64,000 nucleotides of DNA, taken from positions 49,987-113,986 of the forward strand of contig JAFTMG010000005.1 in NCBI GenBank assembly GCA_017452525.1, given 5' to 3'. Made by a program: the position numbers and the translations under genes. Each line of letters starts with the position of its first letter. Position 1 is the first letter of the stretch. This stretch comes from Clostridia bacterium. GTDB lineage: Bacteria > Bacillota > Clostridia > Oscillospirales > CAG-272. Of this stretch, positions 10,072-18,967 are shown piece after piece. The notes under the pieces are model-generated. The model was given only the letters and a program-made list of their open reading frames with translations, had not been told where the DNA came from and ran no database searches.

Positions 10072-11580
10072 ATGAATCAAGATTGGAATCAGGGATCCGG
10101 AAGAGAAAATGATCCCGTAAACGGCACCCCCGCTGATGGGAGCAGACAGGAAAACGTATATACAGTCGGAGAAGATCGGACACAAGCCGCCCCGCAGAAT
10201 GGACAGACGCCGCAAGGTAATGAGCCCCGCCCCTCGGGCAACCAGAACGGCTATACCGCCCCCTCGGGCAACCAGTATACCTATTCGGCGCACACTCCCC
10301 CGTACGGTCAGCCGAACGGCGGATATTACGGCTACAGCGGTACGCCCCAGCCCCCGCAAAAGAAGAAGGGCAAGGGTGGCTTGATCGCGCTTGCCGTGGT
10401 GGGATGTCTGCTGTTCTCCTTGCTGATGGGCATCGGCGGAGCCGCGCTGATGTGGACCGTGCTGGATACGGATGCCGAGACCATGCAGGATGACCCCGTT
10501 TCGGTCGACAAGCCGGACGTGCAGGCGGGCACCTCGGAAGACCCGTCTTCCGCAGGAAACGAGGGGAAGACCGACGGTGACACCGCGCCGCAGCATGTCA
10601 CCATCAAGAAAAACAACGATACGGACGTCATCACCGTTGCCGGTGAGATCGGCAAGGAGGGCATGTCCTATGCCGAGGTAGCCGCGCTGGTGAAGCCCTC
10701 CGTGGTGGAGATCACGACCAATTACGTGGTCAGCGGAACGATGTTTTCGCAATACGTCTCCTCCGGCGCGGGTAGTGGCGTCATCATCGGTCAGGGTGAG
10801 GGCATCGGATATATCGTGACCAATAACCACGTCGTGGAGGGGGCGACCAGCATCAAGGTCCGCCTCACCGACGGTACCGAGTTGGATGCCTCCATCGTCG
10901 GCACCGATTCGGCGACCGATCTGGCAGTACTGACCGTGAAGACCGATCTGCAGTTGACCACCGCCACGCTGGGTAACAGCGATTCGCTGGTCGTGGCGCA
11001 GGAAGTGATCGCCATCGGCAACCCCCTCGGCAAGCTGGGCGGCACCGTGACCAACGGTATCGTCAGCGCTCTGGAGCGCGAGGTGACCATCGACGGCGAA
11101 AACATGACCCTGCTGCAGACCAACGCAGCGGTCAACCCCGGTAACTCGGGCGGCGGTCTGTTCAATATGCGCGGGGAGTTGGTCGGTGTGGTCAATGCCA
11201 AATCCGCGGGAGACGACGTGGAGGGTCTTGGCTTTGCCATTCCCGTGAATACGGTGTATGAGATCACCAGCGAGCTGATCGAGCACGGCTACGTTCGCGG
11301 CAGACCCGCACTTGGTATCACCGTTTCGTTGGCGAGACAGCAGTACTTCATGCAGACCGTGACCTATATCTACGTTTCGGATCCCGGTAAGACCGATCTG
11401 CACGTAGACGATATCCTTTATGCCATCGAAGGCACGGAGATCACCTCCTCCGAGGATATTACCGCCGCCATCAGCGGCAAATCGGTGGGGGACAAGGTCG
11501 AGATCGTTGTCATCCGAAACGGCAAGGAGGTTGCCGTTCAGGTGGAGCTGATCGAGTACGTGCCGAACGGCGTTGCGTAA
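10072..11580 (+). CDS. htrA: HtrA/DegP-family membrane-anchored serine protease
   Basis: A 502-residue envelope quality-control protease. Residues 1-100 are a cytoplasmic low-complexity region rich in Gln, Asn, Gly, Tyr and Pro. Residues about 102-131 form one membrane helix. The trypsin-like domain follows with a complete triad: H253 in TNNHVV, D283 in TDLAVL and S359 in NPGNSGGGL. A single PDZ domain (about 405-495) begins at YVRGRPALGI. Start ATG 10072 has AGGAGG nine bases upstream. The upstream 215 bases (9858-10071) contain a TATAAT at 9982-9987 but no convincing -35. It precedes a two-component system and sortase, typical of an envelope-stress region. Confidence 0.93.
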   Translation: MNQDWNQGSGRENDPVNGTPADGSRQENVYTVGEDRTQAAPQNGQTPQGNEPRPSGNQNGYTAPSGNQYTYSAHTPPYGQPNGGYYGYSGTPQPPQKKKGKGGLIALAVVGCLLFSLLMGIGGAALMWTVLDTDAETMQDDPVSVDKPDVQAGTSEDPSSAGNEGKTDGDTAPQHVTIKKNNDTDVITVAGEIGKEGMSYAEVAALVKPSVVEITTNYVVSGTMFSQYVSSGAGSGVIIGQGEGIGYIVTNNHVVEGATSIKVRLTDGTELDASIVGTDSATDLAVLTVKTDLQLTTATLGNSDSLVVAQEVIAIGNPLGKLGGTVTNGIVSALEREVTIDGENMTLLQTNAAVNPGNSGGGLFNMRGELVGVVNAKSAGDDVEGLGFAIPVNTVYEITSELIEHGYVRGRPALGITVSLARQQYFMQTVTYIYVSDPGKTDLHVDDILYAIEGTEITSSEDITAAISGKSVGDKVEIVVIRNGKEVAVQVELIEYVPNGVA

Positions 11581-11591
11581 ATCATGAAAAC

Positions 11592-11628
11592 ATGGGGATG
11601 AGCCGCCGAAGTGGTGTCTCATCCCCAT
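11592..11628 (+). terminator. Probable terminator hairpin after htrA
   Basis: Arms ATGGGGATGAG and CTCATCCCCAT enclose a loop of 15 bases. The following sequence (ACAAAAATATCTT) has no real T-run, so it may be a weak or Rho-type end, or a 3' stabilising hairpin. Confidence 0.5.
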
Positions 11629-11639
11629 ACAAAAATATC

Positions 11640-11668
11640 TTGTAATCTGCCAAAAAACATGGTATACT
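11640..11668 (+). promoter_or_regulatory. Promoter for the two-component operon
   Basis: TTGTAA (11640-11645), 17-base spacer, TATACT (11663-11668) with TGG directly upstream (extended -10). It lies 45 bases before the response-regulator start. Confidence 0.75.
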
Positions 11669-11713
11669 ATGGATATACCGCAAAAGTGGTGATTTGAGAA
11701 AGGACGTGGAACG

Positions 11714-12406
11714 ATGTATCATATTTTGGTTGTGGATGACGAATCCCGTATCCGCGCGATCATAAAAAAATATGCGGAATTTGAGGGTCATCAGGTAACG
11801 GAGGCGGCGGACGGCATGGAGGCTGTCACCCTTTGCCGTATGCAGAGCTACGATATCATCATTATGGATATTATGATGCCTGAGCTGGACGGCTTTTCCG
11901 CCTGCCGCGAGATCCGCAAGATCTCCGAAACACCGATCATCATGCTGTCCGCCCGCGGCGAGGAGTATGATAAGATCAACGGCTTTGAGCTTGGCGTGGA
12001 TGATTACGTGGTCAAGCCCTTCTCCCCCAAGGAGCTGATGCTTCGCGTGGAGGCGATCATGAAGCGGGCGAAAAGCGCCGAGAGCAAACAAAAAAATCGA
12101 AACGTGGTCATCGAGCTGGATAACGGCGGACTTCGCGCGGACGTGACGGCACGCCTGGTCTATATCGACGGCGAGCGGGTCGACATGTCGCCCAAAGAAT
12201 ACGATCTGTTCTTCTATATGCTCTCCAACCGCAACATCGCGCTCAGCAGGGAAAAACTGCTCTGTGAGGTCTGGGGCTATGATTTTTACGGCGACGCCCG
12301 CACGCTGGATACCCATATCAAGCTGCTGCGAAAGAGCCTTGGAAGATACGCCGATTATATCGTGACCCTGCGCGGTGTAGGCTACCGCTTTGAAGAAACC
12401 CGTTGA
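11714..12406 (+). CDS. OmpR/PhoB-family response regulator
   Basis: A 230-residue transcription regulator. The receiver domain (1-120) has the acidic pair D8-D9, the phospho-acceptor D52 in IIIMDIMMP and K in VVKPFSP. The C-terminal winged helix (about 130-228) has the usual LSREKLLCEVWGYDF and RTLDTHIKLLRKSL elements that contact DNA and polymerase. Start ATG 11714 follows AAAGGACG. It is cotranscribed with the histidine kinase 32 bases downstream. Target genes are not known; the neighbouring htrA and sortase genes suggest an envelope signal. Confidence 0.93.
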   Translation: MYHILVVDDESRIRAIIKKYAEFEGHQVTEAADGMEAVTLCRMQSYDIIIMDIMMPELDGFSACREIRKISETPIIMLSARGEEYDKINGFELGVDDYVVKPFSPKELMLRVEAIMKRAKSAESKQKNRNVVIELDNGGLRADVTARLVYIDGERVDMSPKEYDLFFYMLSNRNIALSREKLLCEVWGYDFYGDARTLDTHIKLLRKSLGRYADYIVTLRGVGYRFEETR

Positions 12407-12438
12407 CGTGAATTCGGTTGGGCAGGAGGTGAGTGGAT

Positions 12439-13977
12439 TTGAAGCGAAAGCGTGAGAGACAAAACGGCGCGCCGACCCGAATGGAGCGCTTTTCCGAAAA
12501 ACTGTTTGCGGAGGGCGTGCATATCAGCTGGAAGATCTTTTTTGCGCTGCTGATATTCACCATTCTGATTTTGATGATCGTATGGATCTTTCAGATCCAC
12601 ATGCTCAATCCCATCTATGAGCGCGTCAAAAACGAGGAGCTGACCACGGGTGCCGACGTGATCCAGCAATATCTCGGTCAGGAGGCACTGGAGGACGTGG
12701 CGTATGATTACGCGGTGAATAACAGCGTTTGTATCCGTGTCTTTTCCATTGAGGATACGGCGGCGCACGAGGTCGCCAGTGTGGACGTATTCGGCGATTG
12801 TCTCATCCACCATCTGACCAACGCGTCGCTCTCCCGCCTGTATGCCGCTGCCCTGGAGAATGGCGGTACTTATCAGGATGAGCACGAGGTGGACCTGCCG
12901 CTGGCTTTCCGCAACGACGAAAACGTGGCAACGCCGAAGGAGCGGACGATCACCCGAACCTACGTTCGCATCTACGATCATCCCGACAGCGGGATACAGT
13001 ACGTGATCATGCTTAATTCCAAGATGACGCCCATGCGCACCGTGACCAGAACTCTTGGCATGCAGTTTTCGTGGATCGTCTATCTGGTGCTGATTGCTGC
13101 CATGCTGGCGGCATATCTGATCTCCCGCTTTGTCGCACGCCCCATTACCCGTATCAACGAATCGGCGAAGCGTCTTGCCGCGGGGGACTATCAGGTCAAT
13201 TTCTACGGTCACGGTTACCGTGAGACCCGCGAGCTGGCGCAGACCCTGAACTACGCGGCGGGGGAGCTTTCCAAAGCAGACGGTCTGCAGAAGGAGCTGA
13301 TCGCCAATATTTCTCACGATCTGCGCTCCCCTTTGACGATGATCAAGGGCTACAGCGAAATGATGCGGGATATCCCCGGGGAGAATACGCCGGAGAATAT
13401 GCAGGTGATCATCGATGAAGCCACGAGGCTTTCCGAGCTTGTCAGCGATCTGCTGGATATCTCCAAGCTGCAGGCGGGAACGAGACCGCTGGCATCGGAA
13501 CGGTTCGATCTGACCCAGACGGTGCTTGAGACGATGGACCGCTACGAAAAGCTGACCGCGCGGGACGGATACTGCATTCGCTTCTATTCCGACTGCCACG
13601 TGGACGTGATCGCCGACCAAAGCATGATTTTGCAGGTCATCTATAACATCATCAACAACGCCATCAACCACTCGGGTCAGGACAAGCTGATCCTGGTCCG
13701 CCAGACGGTGGAGGGGGACAAGGTACGGATCTCGGTAGAGGATCACGGGGAGGGGATCGAGCCCGACCAGCTGCCTTATATCTGGGACCGCTACTATAAA
13801 GTGGACCGTGTTCACCGCATCGCTACGGTGGGGACCGGAATCGGTCTTTCGATCGTGAAGAATATTCTGGAAATGCACCAAGCGGAATACGGGGTGCATA
13901 GTGTGGTCGACCAGGGGTCGATCTTCTGGTTCTCCTTGCCGATCGCCGGGAACGGAGAGAGTGAAGAGCGGGCGTGA
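12439..13977 (+). CDS. Sensor histidine kinase, cognate to the 11.7-kb regulator
   Basis: A 512-residue transmembrane kinase. One helix at residues about 25-50, an extracytoplasmic sensor region of about 150 residues, a second helix (WIVYLVLIAAMLAAYL), a HAMP linker starting at RPITRI, the dimerisation domain with H293 in NISHDLRSPLT, and an ATPase domain with the N box (NIINNAINHSG), G1 (DHGEGIEPDQL), F box (WDRYYKV) and G2 (GTGIGLSIVK). The TTG at 12439 is preferred because AGGAGG is nine bases upstream; a GTG at 12433 is too close. A strong terminator follows. Confidence 0.93.
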   Translation: MKRKRERQNGAPTRMERFSEKLFAEGVHISWKIFFALLIFTILILMIVWIFQIHMLNPIYERVKNEELTTGADVIQQYLGQEALEDVAYDYAVNNSVCIRVFSIEDTAAHEVASVDVFGDCLIHHLTNASLSRLYAAALENGGTYQDEHEVDLPLAFRNDENVATPKERTITRTYVRIYDHPDSGIQYVIMLNSKMTPMRTVTRTLGMQFSWIVYLVLIAAMLAAYLISRFVARPITRINESAKRLAAGDYQVNFYGHGYRETRELAQTLNYAAGELSKADGLQKELIANISHDLRSPLTMIKGYSEMMRDIPGENTPENMQVIIDEATRLSELVSDLLDISKLQAGTRPLASERFDLTQTVLETMDRYEKLTARDGYCIRFYSDCHVDVIADQSMILQVIYNIINNAINHSGQDKLILVRQTVEGDKVRISVEDHGEGIEPDQLPYIWDRYYKVDRVHRIATVGTGIGLSIVKNILEMHQAEYGVHSVVDQGSIFWFSLPIAGNGESEERA

Positions 13978-13982
13978 TCCCC

Positions 13983-14030
13983 AAAAAGCCGCAGCCTTCT
14001 CGGGGTATGAGAGGCGGTTGCGGCTTTTTG
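13983..14030 (+). terminator. Intrinsic terminator of the two-component operon
   Basis: Arms AAAAAGCCGCAGCC and GGTTGCGGCTTTTT (with a few unpaired bases) end in a T-run. Confidence 0.85.
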
Positions 14031-14070
14031 AAATGTTTTTGAAAAAATACAGAAAAAAGTGTAACATCTC

Positions 14071-14099
14071 TTGCTTTTTTCCGTCTTTATAGGTATAAT
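14071..14099 (+). promoter_or_regulatory. Promoter for sortase B
   Basis: TTGCTT (14071-14076), 17-base spacer, TATAAT (14094-14099). It lies 56 bases before the srtB start. Confidence 0.7.
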
Positions 14100-14155
14100 A
14101 AAACTGATCGCGGCAGGCAAAACGGTGCCGCATCATCGGGAAAGGATGTGTTTAC

Positions 14156-15022
14156 TTGAAAGGAAAGATCAATAAAAATATCCTGCTCAACGTCGTCCTG
14201 GTCCTGAGCGTTCTGGTGCTTCTGTTCTGCGGCGTTCAGATCGTGCGCTCCCTTGTGGATTACCGTCGGGCAGGGGATAAATATGATCAGCTCGGCGATG
14301 ACATGGAGGATATCATCAACGGCACCACGGCGAGTGCGACGACCGCCGCGCCGGTGTCCGATCCTGCCGCTACCTCCGTTGAGGAGCCGCCCGAGACCAC
14401 CGCGCCCGCCCCCGTTGTCCGCGAGGAATACCGCGAGATGGCGGAACGGCTCCACACGCTGAAGGAGCAATACCCCGATCTGTTCGGCTGGATCTATATC
14501 AAGTTTGGCGAGGACCAGGTGATCAATCTCCCGGTCATGAAAGGCGACGATAACAATTACTATATCAGCCATGCCTACGACGGTACCGAGTCCAAATCGG
14601 GCGCCATCTTTGCAGACTACCGCAACACCGACCGCAGGATCGATCTGAATCAGAATCTGATCTTTTACGGACATAACATGAACAACAGCTCCATGTTTGC
14701 GCTGGTCTCCAGCCGATATAAGCAGGAGGAGCTGTTCCAAAGCGTTCCCATCGTTTTCTATTCCATGGAGGGCAAGTATACCTTCAACGTGTTTTCCATC
14801 TATAACGCCAAGGCAGGCGAGGATTATGATCGGATCGGCTTTGCGTCGGGATCCTTGAAGGATTACTGTCTGGAGAAGCAGCTGCGCTCCTTCTTCACCA
14901 AGAATCTGGAGTTTGACGGAAGCGAGACGATCCTGACTCTGGTGACCTGCACCAACTACGCCACCGACGGCAGAATTATTGTTCACGGAGTATTGGACGG
15001 CTATGATTCCTTCTATGATTAA
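14156..15022 (+). CDS. srtB: Class B sortase
   Basis: Sortases cleave a C-terminal sorting signal and attach surface proteins to the peptidoglycan precursor. This 288-residue protein has an N-terminal anchor helix (about 8-30), a Thr/Ala/Pro-rich linker (about 55-90), and a catalytic domain with H173 in FYGHNM, C265 in LVTCTN and R273 in DGRIIVHG. Spacing and the long segment before the Cys fit class B. Start is TTG 14156 with AAAGGATG upstream. No protein with a sorting signal is in this window, so the substrate is elsewhere. Its last 20 bases overlap the next gene, implying a shared transcript. Confidence 0.92.
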   Translation: MKGKINKNILLNVVLVLSVLVLLFCGVQIVRSLVDYRRAGDKYDQLGDDMEDIINGTTASATTAAPVSDPAATSVEEPPETTAPAPVVREEYREMAERLHTLKEQYPDLFGWIYIKFGEDQVINLPVMKGDDNNYYISHAYDGTESKSGAIFADYRNTDRRIDLNQNLIFYGHNMNNSSMFALVSSRYKQEELFQSVPIVFYSMEGKYTFNVFSIYNAKAGEDYDRIGFASGSLKDYCLEKQLRSFFTKNLEFDGSETILTLVTCTNYATDGRIIVHGVLDGYDSFYD

Positions 15023-15845
15023 ATGCCCGATCTGCCACACCATGATGGCAATGGGCGAAAACGGGCGAAGTCTTTGTTGCACGGGGGAGAGAAAAAAACA
15101 TTGCTTTGATCTCGCCGCCGGCGGCTATGTCAATCTCATCAGCGGTCATGCCGCGGGAGGGGACAGCCGCGAGGCAGTACGCGCGCGCACCGCTTTTCTG
15201 GAGCAGGATCATTATGCACCGCTGGCGGACGAGGTGATCCGTGCCTTGCGCGAGTACGGCGACATTGGCGTTGGCTCCACGGTGCTGGATGCCGGGTGCG
15301 GCGACGGATATTATCTGAACCGCGCGGCTGAGCAGCTGGGGCTGACGGGTCTTGGCTTTGATCTGTCCAAATTCGCGGTGGATCACGGTGCCAAGACGGC
15401 ACGCCGCCGCGGGCTCGGAGAACGGATGTTTTATGCCGTTGCCTCGGTGTTTGAGCTTCCCGTGGCAGATGGCTGTGCCGATGCCGTGATCAATCTGTTT
15501 GCTCCCTGTGTGGAAAAGGAATATGCCCGCGTGCTGAAGCAGGGTGGACTGCTTGTGGTGGTCGGCGCGGGGGAGAAGCATCTGTATGAGCTGAAGCAGG
15601 CAGTTTATGATGAGGTCTATCTGAACGATACCCGGGCAGACCTGCCGACGGAGATGCCCCTCGTGGCGCATCTGACCACCGAATTTGAGGTGAACCTGGA
15701 GCGTGCCGAGGATATCGAGAGCCTTTTTTCCATGACACCATATTATTACCGCACCTCCGCCCGGGGCTTTGCGCGCCTGCATGCCCTGACGCGCCTGAGC
15801 ACCCGCGCCTGCGCCGATATTTACGTCTACCGCAAGCCCGAATAA
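15003..15845 (+). CDS. rlmA: 23S rRNA (guanine-N1)-methyltransferase, RlmA type
   Basis: A 280-residue SAM-dependent enzyme of the RlmA family, which methylates N1 of a guanine in 23S rRNA helix 35 and can alter macrolide or tylosin response. An N-terminal zinc module (CPIC, then CC and a downstream His in GERKKHCFD) precedes the typical GGYVNLIS segment; the methyltransferase motif I is VLDAGCGDGYY, and FAPC is the post-motif-IV element. Start is uncertain: ATG 15003, ATG 15015 and TTG 14979 are all in frame and all overlap srtB. I chose 15003. Translational coupling with srtB is likely. Confidence 0.88.
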   Translation: MIPSMIKCPICHTMMAMGENGRSLCCTGERKKHCFDLAAGGYVNLISGHAAGGDSREAVRARTAFLEQDHYAPLADEVIRALREYGDIGVGSTVLDAGCGDGYYLNRAAEQLGLTGLGFDLSKFAVDHGAKTARRRGLGERMFYAVASVFELPVADGCADAVINLFAPCVEKEYARVLKQGGLLVVVGAGEKHLYELKQAVYDEVYLNDTRADLPTEMPLVAHLTTEFEVNLERAEDIESLFSMTPYYYRTSARGFARLHALTRLSTRACADIYVYRKPE

Positions 15846-15879
15846 ATGAAGAATATTGAAAACAGGAAGGATAAATGAC

Positions 15880-16593
15880 ATGAAATTTTCTCTGGTCATC
15901 CCGATGTATAACGAAAAGAGCATCATTGCCGACACTGCCAAGACCCTTTCGGCGTATATGCAGGAGCATTTTGAGGATTATGAGATCCTTTTCTCCAACG
16001 ACGGCAGTAAGGACGGCTGTGACGCGATCGTCCGCGATCTGGATCTGCCCCACGTCCGTGTGACAGGATATCCCGTCAATCAGGGCAAGGGCTGTGCCGT
16101 GCGTACCGCGGTGCTGGAGGCGAAGGGGGACATCGTGATGTTCACCGATGCCGACCTGGCATACGGTACCGACGTGATCGCCCGCGTGGCGGATATGTTT
16201 GCCAAAAATCCCGATGCCGACGTGGTCATCGGCTCGAGAAATCTGGATAAGGATGGCTATGAGGGCTACACGCTCCTGCGTAAGATCGCATCCAAGACCT
16301 ACATCAAGGTACTGTGCCTGGCAGGCGGCTTCAAGCTTTCCGATTCTCAGTGCGGCTGCAAGGCATTCCGCGGCGAGGCGGCAAAGAAGATCTTCTCCAG
16401 ATGTGAGGTCAACGGCTTTGCCTTCGATTTTGAAGCCATTCTCTGGTCTCAGCGCTTCGGTTGCAAGATCGCCGAAATGCCCGTGAAGGTGATCAACCAC
16501 CGCGAATCCAAGGTACACGTCTTCTCCGATACCTTCAAAATGCTGCGGGACCTGCGCAAGATGAAGAAGCGCATCCGCAAGGCTACTCTTTGA
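15880..16593 (+). CDS. Family 2 glycosyltransferase, polyprenyl-phosphate type
   Basis: A 237-residue GT2 enzyme with the nucleotide-sugar motif SLVIPMYNE at the start, NDGSKDG, and the metal-binding DADLAYG. The DSQCGCKAFRGEAA segment and overall size match dolichyl/undecaprenyl-phosphate glucosyl- or mannosyltransferases. It lacks C-terminal membrane helices, so it would act at the inner membrane face and transfer a sugar to a polyprenyl phosphate. Start ATG 15880 has GGAAGG nine bases upstream. The gap after rlmA is 34 bases, so it probably closes the srtB transcript before a strong terminator. Confidence 0.87.
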   Translation: MKFSLVIPMYNEKSIIADTAKTLSAYMQEHFEDYEILFSNDGSKDGCDAIVRDLDLPHVRVTGYPVNQGKGCAVRTAVLEAKGDIVMFTDADLAYGTDVIARVADMFAKNPDADVVIGSRNLDKDGYEGYTLLRKIASKTYIKVLCLAGGFKLSDSQCGCKAFRGEAAKKIFSRCEVNGFAFDFEAILWSQRFGCKIAEMPVKVINHRESKVHVFSDTFKMLRDLRKMKKRIRKATL

Positions 16594-16603
16594 CGTTACA
16601 AAC

Positions 16604-16638
16604 AAAAGCACCCGACAGCCGCGCTGTCGGGTGCTTTT
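16604..16638. terminator. Bidirectional terminator
   Basis: Perfect hairpin AAAAGCACCCGACAGC with its complement and a CGC loop, between convergent genes; T-runs on both strands. Confidence 0.9.
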
Positions 16639-16645
16639 ATGCGGA

Positions 16646-17764
16646 TCAGAGTCCCAGTGCCTCGTAGACCATATTTTTGATGGTGTGGTGCGCGGAGTAG
16701 GCGCCGATGCCGCAATGAATGACGTGCTGACCGTAGTAGAGGGCGATGCGGTTTTCGGTGTCCATCAGGACGAATGCGCCCGCCATGCCGTCCCAGCCGA
16801 ACTCACCCACGGGCGTTTTCGAGCCGGAGCGGATCGGGTCGATATGCACGCGGCCGCAAAGTCCCCAGCCGTAGCCGAAGAGACGGTGGACCACGAAGTC
16901 GTCCAGCGCATCGTCGCAAAGACGGTTGCACTTCATCATTTCAATGGTCTCGGGTTTCAGCAGGGTATAGCCGTCCCGGGTCGTTCCGCCGCAGGCAATC
17001 ACCGTGATCAGCTTCATATACTCGTCCACCGTGGCGAACAGACCTCCTCCGCCGCTCTCGTAAAGCTCGGAGAGATTTCCTCTCATGTTGTTATCCAGCG
17101 GGACCGACTTGCCGACACCGTTGCGGTATACGTACTGTGTGGAAACGCGGCTCTTCTGCTCCTCGTTGGGGAAGAAGCCCATGTCCTTGATACCAAGAGG
17201 CTTGAAGATGATCTCATTCAGATAATCTGAGAATCTCATGCCGGAAACGATCTCGATGACAGCGCCCAGCACGTCGTGGCAGAGACTGTATTTGTAGTGG
17301 GTGCCCGGCTCAAAGATCAGCGGATCCTTTGCCATCTCGCGCACCAGCGCCACGGTGGAGCGGTCTTCCAACTGATCGACGTTTTTGGGAAAGTTGTAGG
17401 TCATACCGCCCGTCATGGTGAAGAGGTGTTCAATCGTCATGACCTTCTGCGCGGGAGTCAGGGAGCCGTCCTTTTGGCGGATCATCGGGTGAGCAAATTC
17501 GGGAATGTATTTGCTGACGGGGTCGCTCAGGGAGAGCCTGCCTTCTTCAATGAGGCGCAATGCGGCAATGCAGGTATAGACCTTGGTCGCCGAATAGACC
17601 CAGTAAATGTCGTTGGGTGTGACCGGCTTTTTGCCCTCCACGTCGGAAAATCCGACGCATTTCCGGTAGATGCATTCGCCGTCCTTGGTGACCGACAGCT
17701 CGCAGGCGGGAACCCCGCGGAGCGTCATTTGTTCCATATACGTGTCAAGCTTCGAAAAATCCAT
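16646..17764 (-). CDS. Serine hydrolase of the beta-lactamase/DD-peptidase fold
   Basis: A 372-residue penicillin-recognising-enzyme family protein (class C beta-lactamase-like, EstB type). The nucleophile motif SxxK is S58-A-T-K61, and the tyrosine motif is probably Y159-S-L in HYKYSLCHDVLG. There is no signal peptide or membrane helix, so it is probably a cytoplasmic esterase or amidase and not a drug-resistance enzyme. The substrate is unknown. Start ATG 17764 has GGAGG upstream. It sits downstream of the AraC regulator on the same strand but has its own promoter. Confidence 0.85.
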   Translation of the reverse strand: MDFSKLDTYMEQMTLRGVPACELSVTKDGECIYRKCVGFSDVEGKKPVTPNDIYWVYSATKVYTCIAALRLIEEGRLSLSDPVSKYIPEFAHPMIRQKDGSLTPAQKVMTIEHLFTMTGGMTYNFPKNVDQLEDRSTVALVREMAKDPLIFEPGTHYKYSLCHDVLGAVIEIVSGMRFSDYLNEIIFKPLGIKDMGFFPNEEQKSRVSTQYVYRNGVGKSVPLDNNMRGNLSELYESGGGGLFATVDEYMKLITVIACGGTTRDGYTLLKPETIEMMKCNRLCDDALDDFVVHRLFGYGWGLCGRVHIDPIRSGSKTPVGEFGWDGMAGAFVLMDTENRIALYYGQHVIHCGIGAYSAHHTIKNMVYEALGL

Positions 17765-17798
17765 AGAAAATACCTCCGTACCTATGATCTGTGATTTT

Positions 17799-17827
17799 AT
17801 TATATTTCATTGTTGCCGTCTTGTCAA
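17799..17827 (-). promoter_or_regulatory. Promoter for the serine hydrolase
   Basis: Minus strand TTGACA (17822-17827), 17-base spacer, TATAAT (17799-17804). The -35 box overlaps the stop codon of the upstream AraC gene. Confidence 0.75.
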
Positions 17828-18756
17828 GAATCCTTTTCCGTCGAGCGTTCATTTTCCTGCGTTCTTTTGGCATTCAGCTGCCGTTTTTTGACGTGATTGT
17901 TGACGTCGAACATCAGCGAGGAGCGATAGGCACGGGGAGAGAGCCCCGTGTAACTTTTGAATACGCGGGAGAAATATTGGGGGGTATCGAACTGCAGCGC
18001 GGTTGCGATCTGCCCCACGGAGCCGCCCTTTCGCATCAGATCCTTCGCCGTTTCAATCTTTTTTTCGGTGAAATAGGAGATGATGGTCTTTCCCGTATGT
18101 TCCTTGAACAGTGCGCAAAGCCGGCTTTTCCGATAGTGAAAGACGGTGCAGAGCTGCTCGATGGTCACATGCTCGTAAATATGCTCGTCCAGATACGCCA
18201 TGATATCCTCGGACAGACGGCTCTCGGCAGAGAAAGAAGGCGGCAAGCGGGGAGGCTCGTCATGCTGCTCCGCAATGCGCAGAAGACGGATCAACAGTAT
18301 CTCCAGATACAGGCGGATGATCTGTTGACCTCCCAGCGGCGCGTCGGGAAGGGGCGTGAGCCATTTGCGGCAGTCGAAGGTCCTCATGCCGTCCTCAATC
18401 AGGGATACGATCAGCGGGCGCACGGAGGGAGGAAGACCGATCGGCTCGTTGCCGAATCGCTTCATGGCGGCGGAGTGGCAGACGAAGGTAATGATAAACA
18501 CGTTCGCCTCGTGAACACCGTCACAGCGTATGCGATGACGTACGTTGGGACGGTGGAGGATCACCTGCCCATTGTTCAGCGCAAAGGCGCGGTCCTCGGC
18601 ATGGATCACAGTATTGCCGCGGTCCACGTAGATCAGCTCCCAAAAATCGTGCACGTCCCAGCCCGAGACATAATCGGGAGTGAAGCTGTAATAGAGCAGG
18701 GTGGGAATGGCGCTGACGTGAAGCGTATTTTTGATGGCTACGGGCTGATATTCCAT
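17824..18756 (-). CDS. AraC-family transcription regulator
   Basis: A 310-residue regulator. The N-terminal half is a cupin-like ligand domain (HDFWELIYVDRG, then the HRPNVRHRI strand). The C-terminal about 100 residues are the double helix-turn-helix, with EQLCTVFHYRKSRLCALFKEHTG and the signature QIATALQFDTPQYFSRVFKSYTGLSPRAYR (quoted in part). Start ATG 18756 has AAAGGAG upstream. It is transcribed away from the oxidoreductase-isomerase-binding-protein genes and probably regulates them in response to a sugar or sugar derivative; that is inference from orientation. Confidence 0.92.
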   Translation of the reverse strand: MEYQPVAIKNTLHVSAIPTLLYYSFTPDYVSGWDVHDFWELIYVDRGNTVIHAEDRAFALNNGQVILHRPNVRHRIRCDGVHEANVFIITFVCHSAAMKRFGNEPIGLPPSVRPLIVSLIEDGMRTFDCRKWLTPLPDAPLGGQQIIRLYLEILLIRLLRIAEQHDEPPRLPPSFSAESRLSEDIMAYLDEHIYEHVTIEQLCTVFHYRKSRLCALFKEHTGKTIISYFTEKKIETAKDLMRKGGSVGQIATALQFDTPQYFSRVFKSYTGLSPRAYRSSLMFDVNNHVKKRQLNAKRTQENERSTEKDS

Positions 18757-18786
18757 GGCGGGCTCCTTTCGTCGGGTGCTGTATTT

Positions 18787-18815
18787 ATCATACCATATAT
18801 ATGAAAGTTCCACAA
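18787..18815 (-). promoter_or_regulatory. Promoter for the AraC regulator gene
   Basis: Minus strand TTGTGG (18810-18815), 17-base spacer, TATGAT (18787-18792) preceded by TGG. Confidence 0.65.
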
Positions 18816-18869
18816 GATATTTCGTGAAAAATATTGGAAAATAGTATAACTTTTTCGTACGAATTTCCC

Positions 18870-18898
18870 TTGCTTGCGGTGAAGTTTTATACTACAAT
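18870..18898 (+). promoter_or_regulatory. Promoter for the oxidoreductase operon
   Basis: TTGCTT (18870-18875), 17-base spacer, TACAAT (18893-18898). A weak -35 fits an activator-dependent promoter. The 54 bases between this and the divergent araC promoter are AT-rich and are the likely operator. Confidence 0.55.
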
Positions 18899-18967
18899 AG
18901 CATTAAAGATATTTTTGCAATTTCGCAAATATTTTTGTGAACGTTTTACGGAAAGGACGTTTTGAAA

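Noticed and set aside
16646..17764. Beta-lactam resistance gene
   Set aside because: Has the SxxK fold but no signal peptide and weak later motifs; more likely an esterase-type serine hydrolase.
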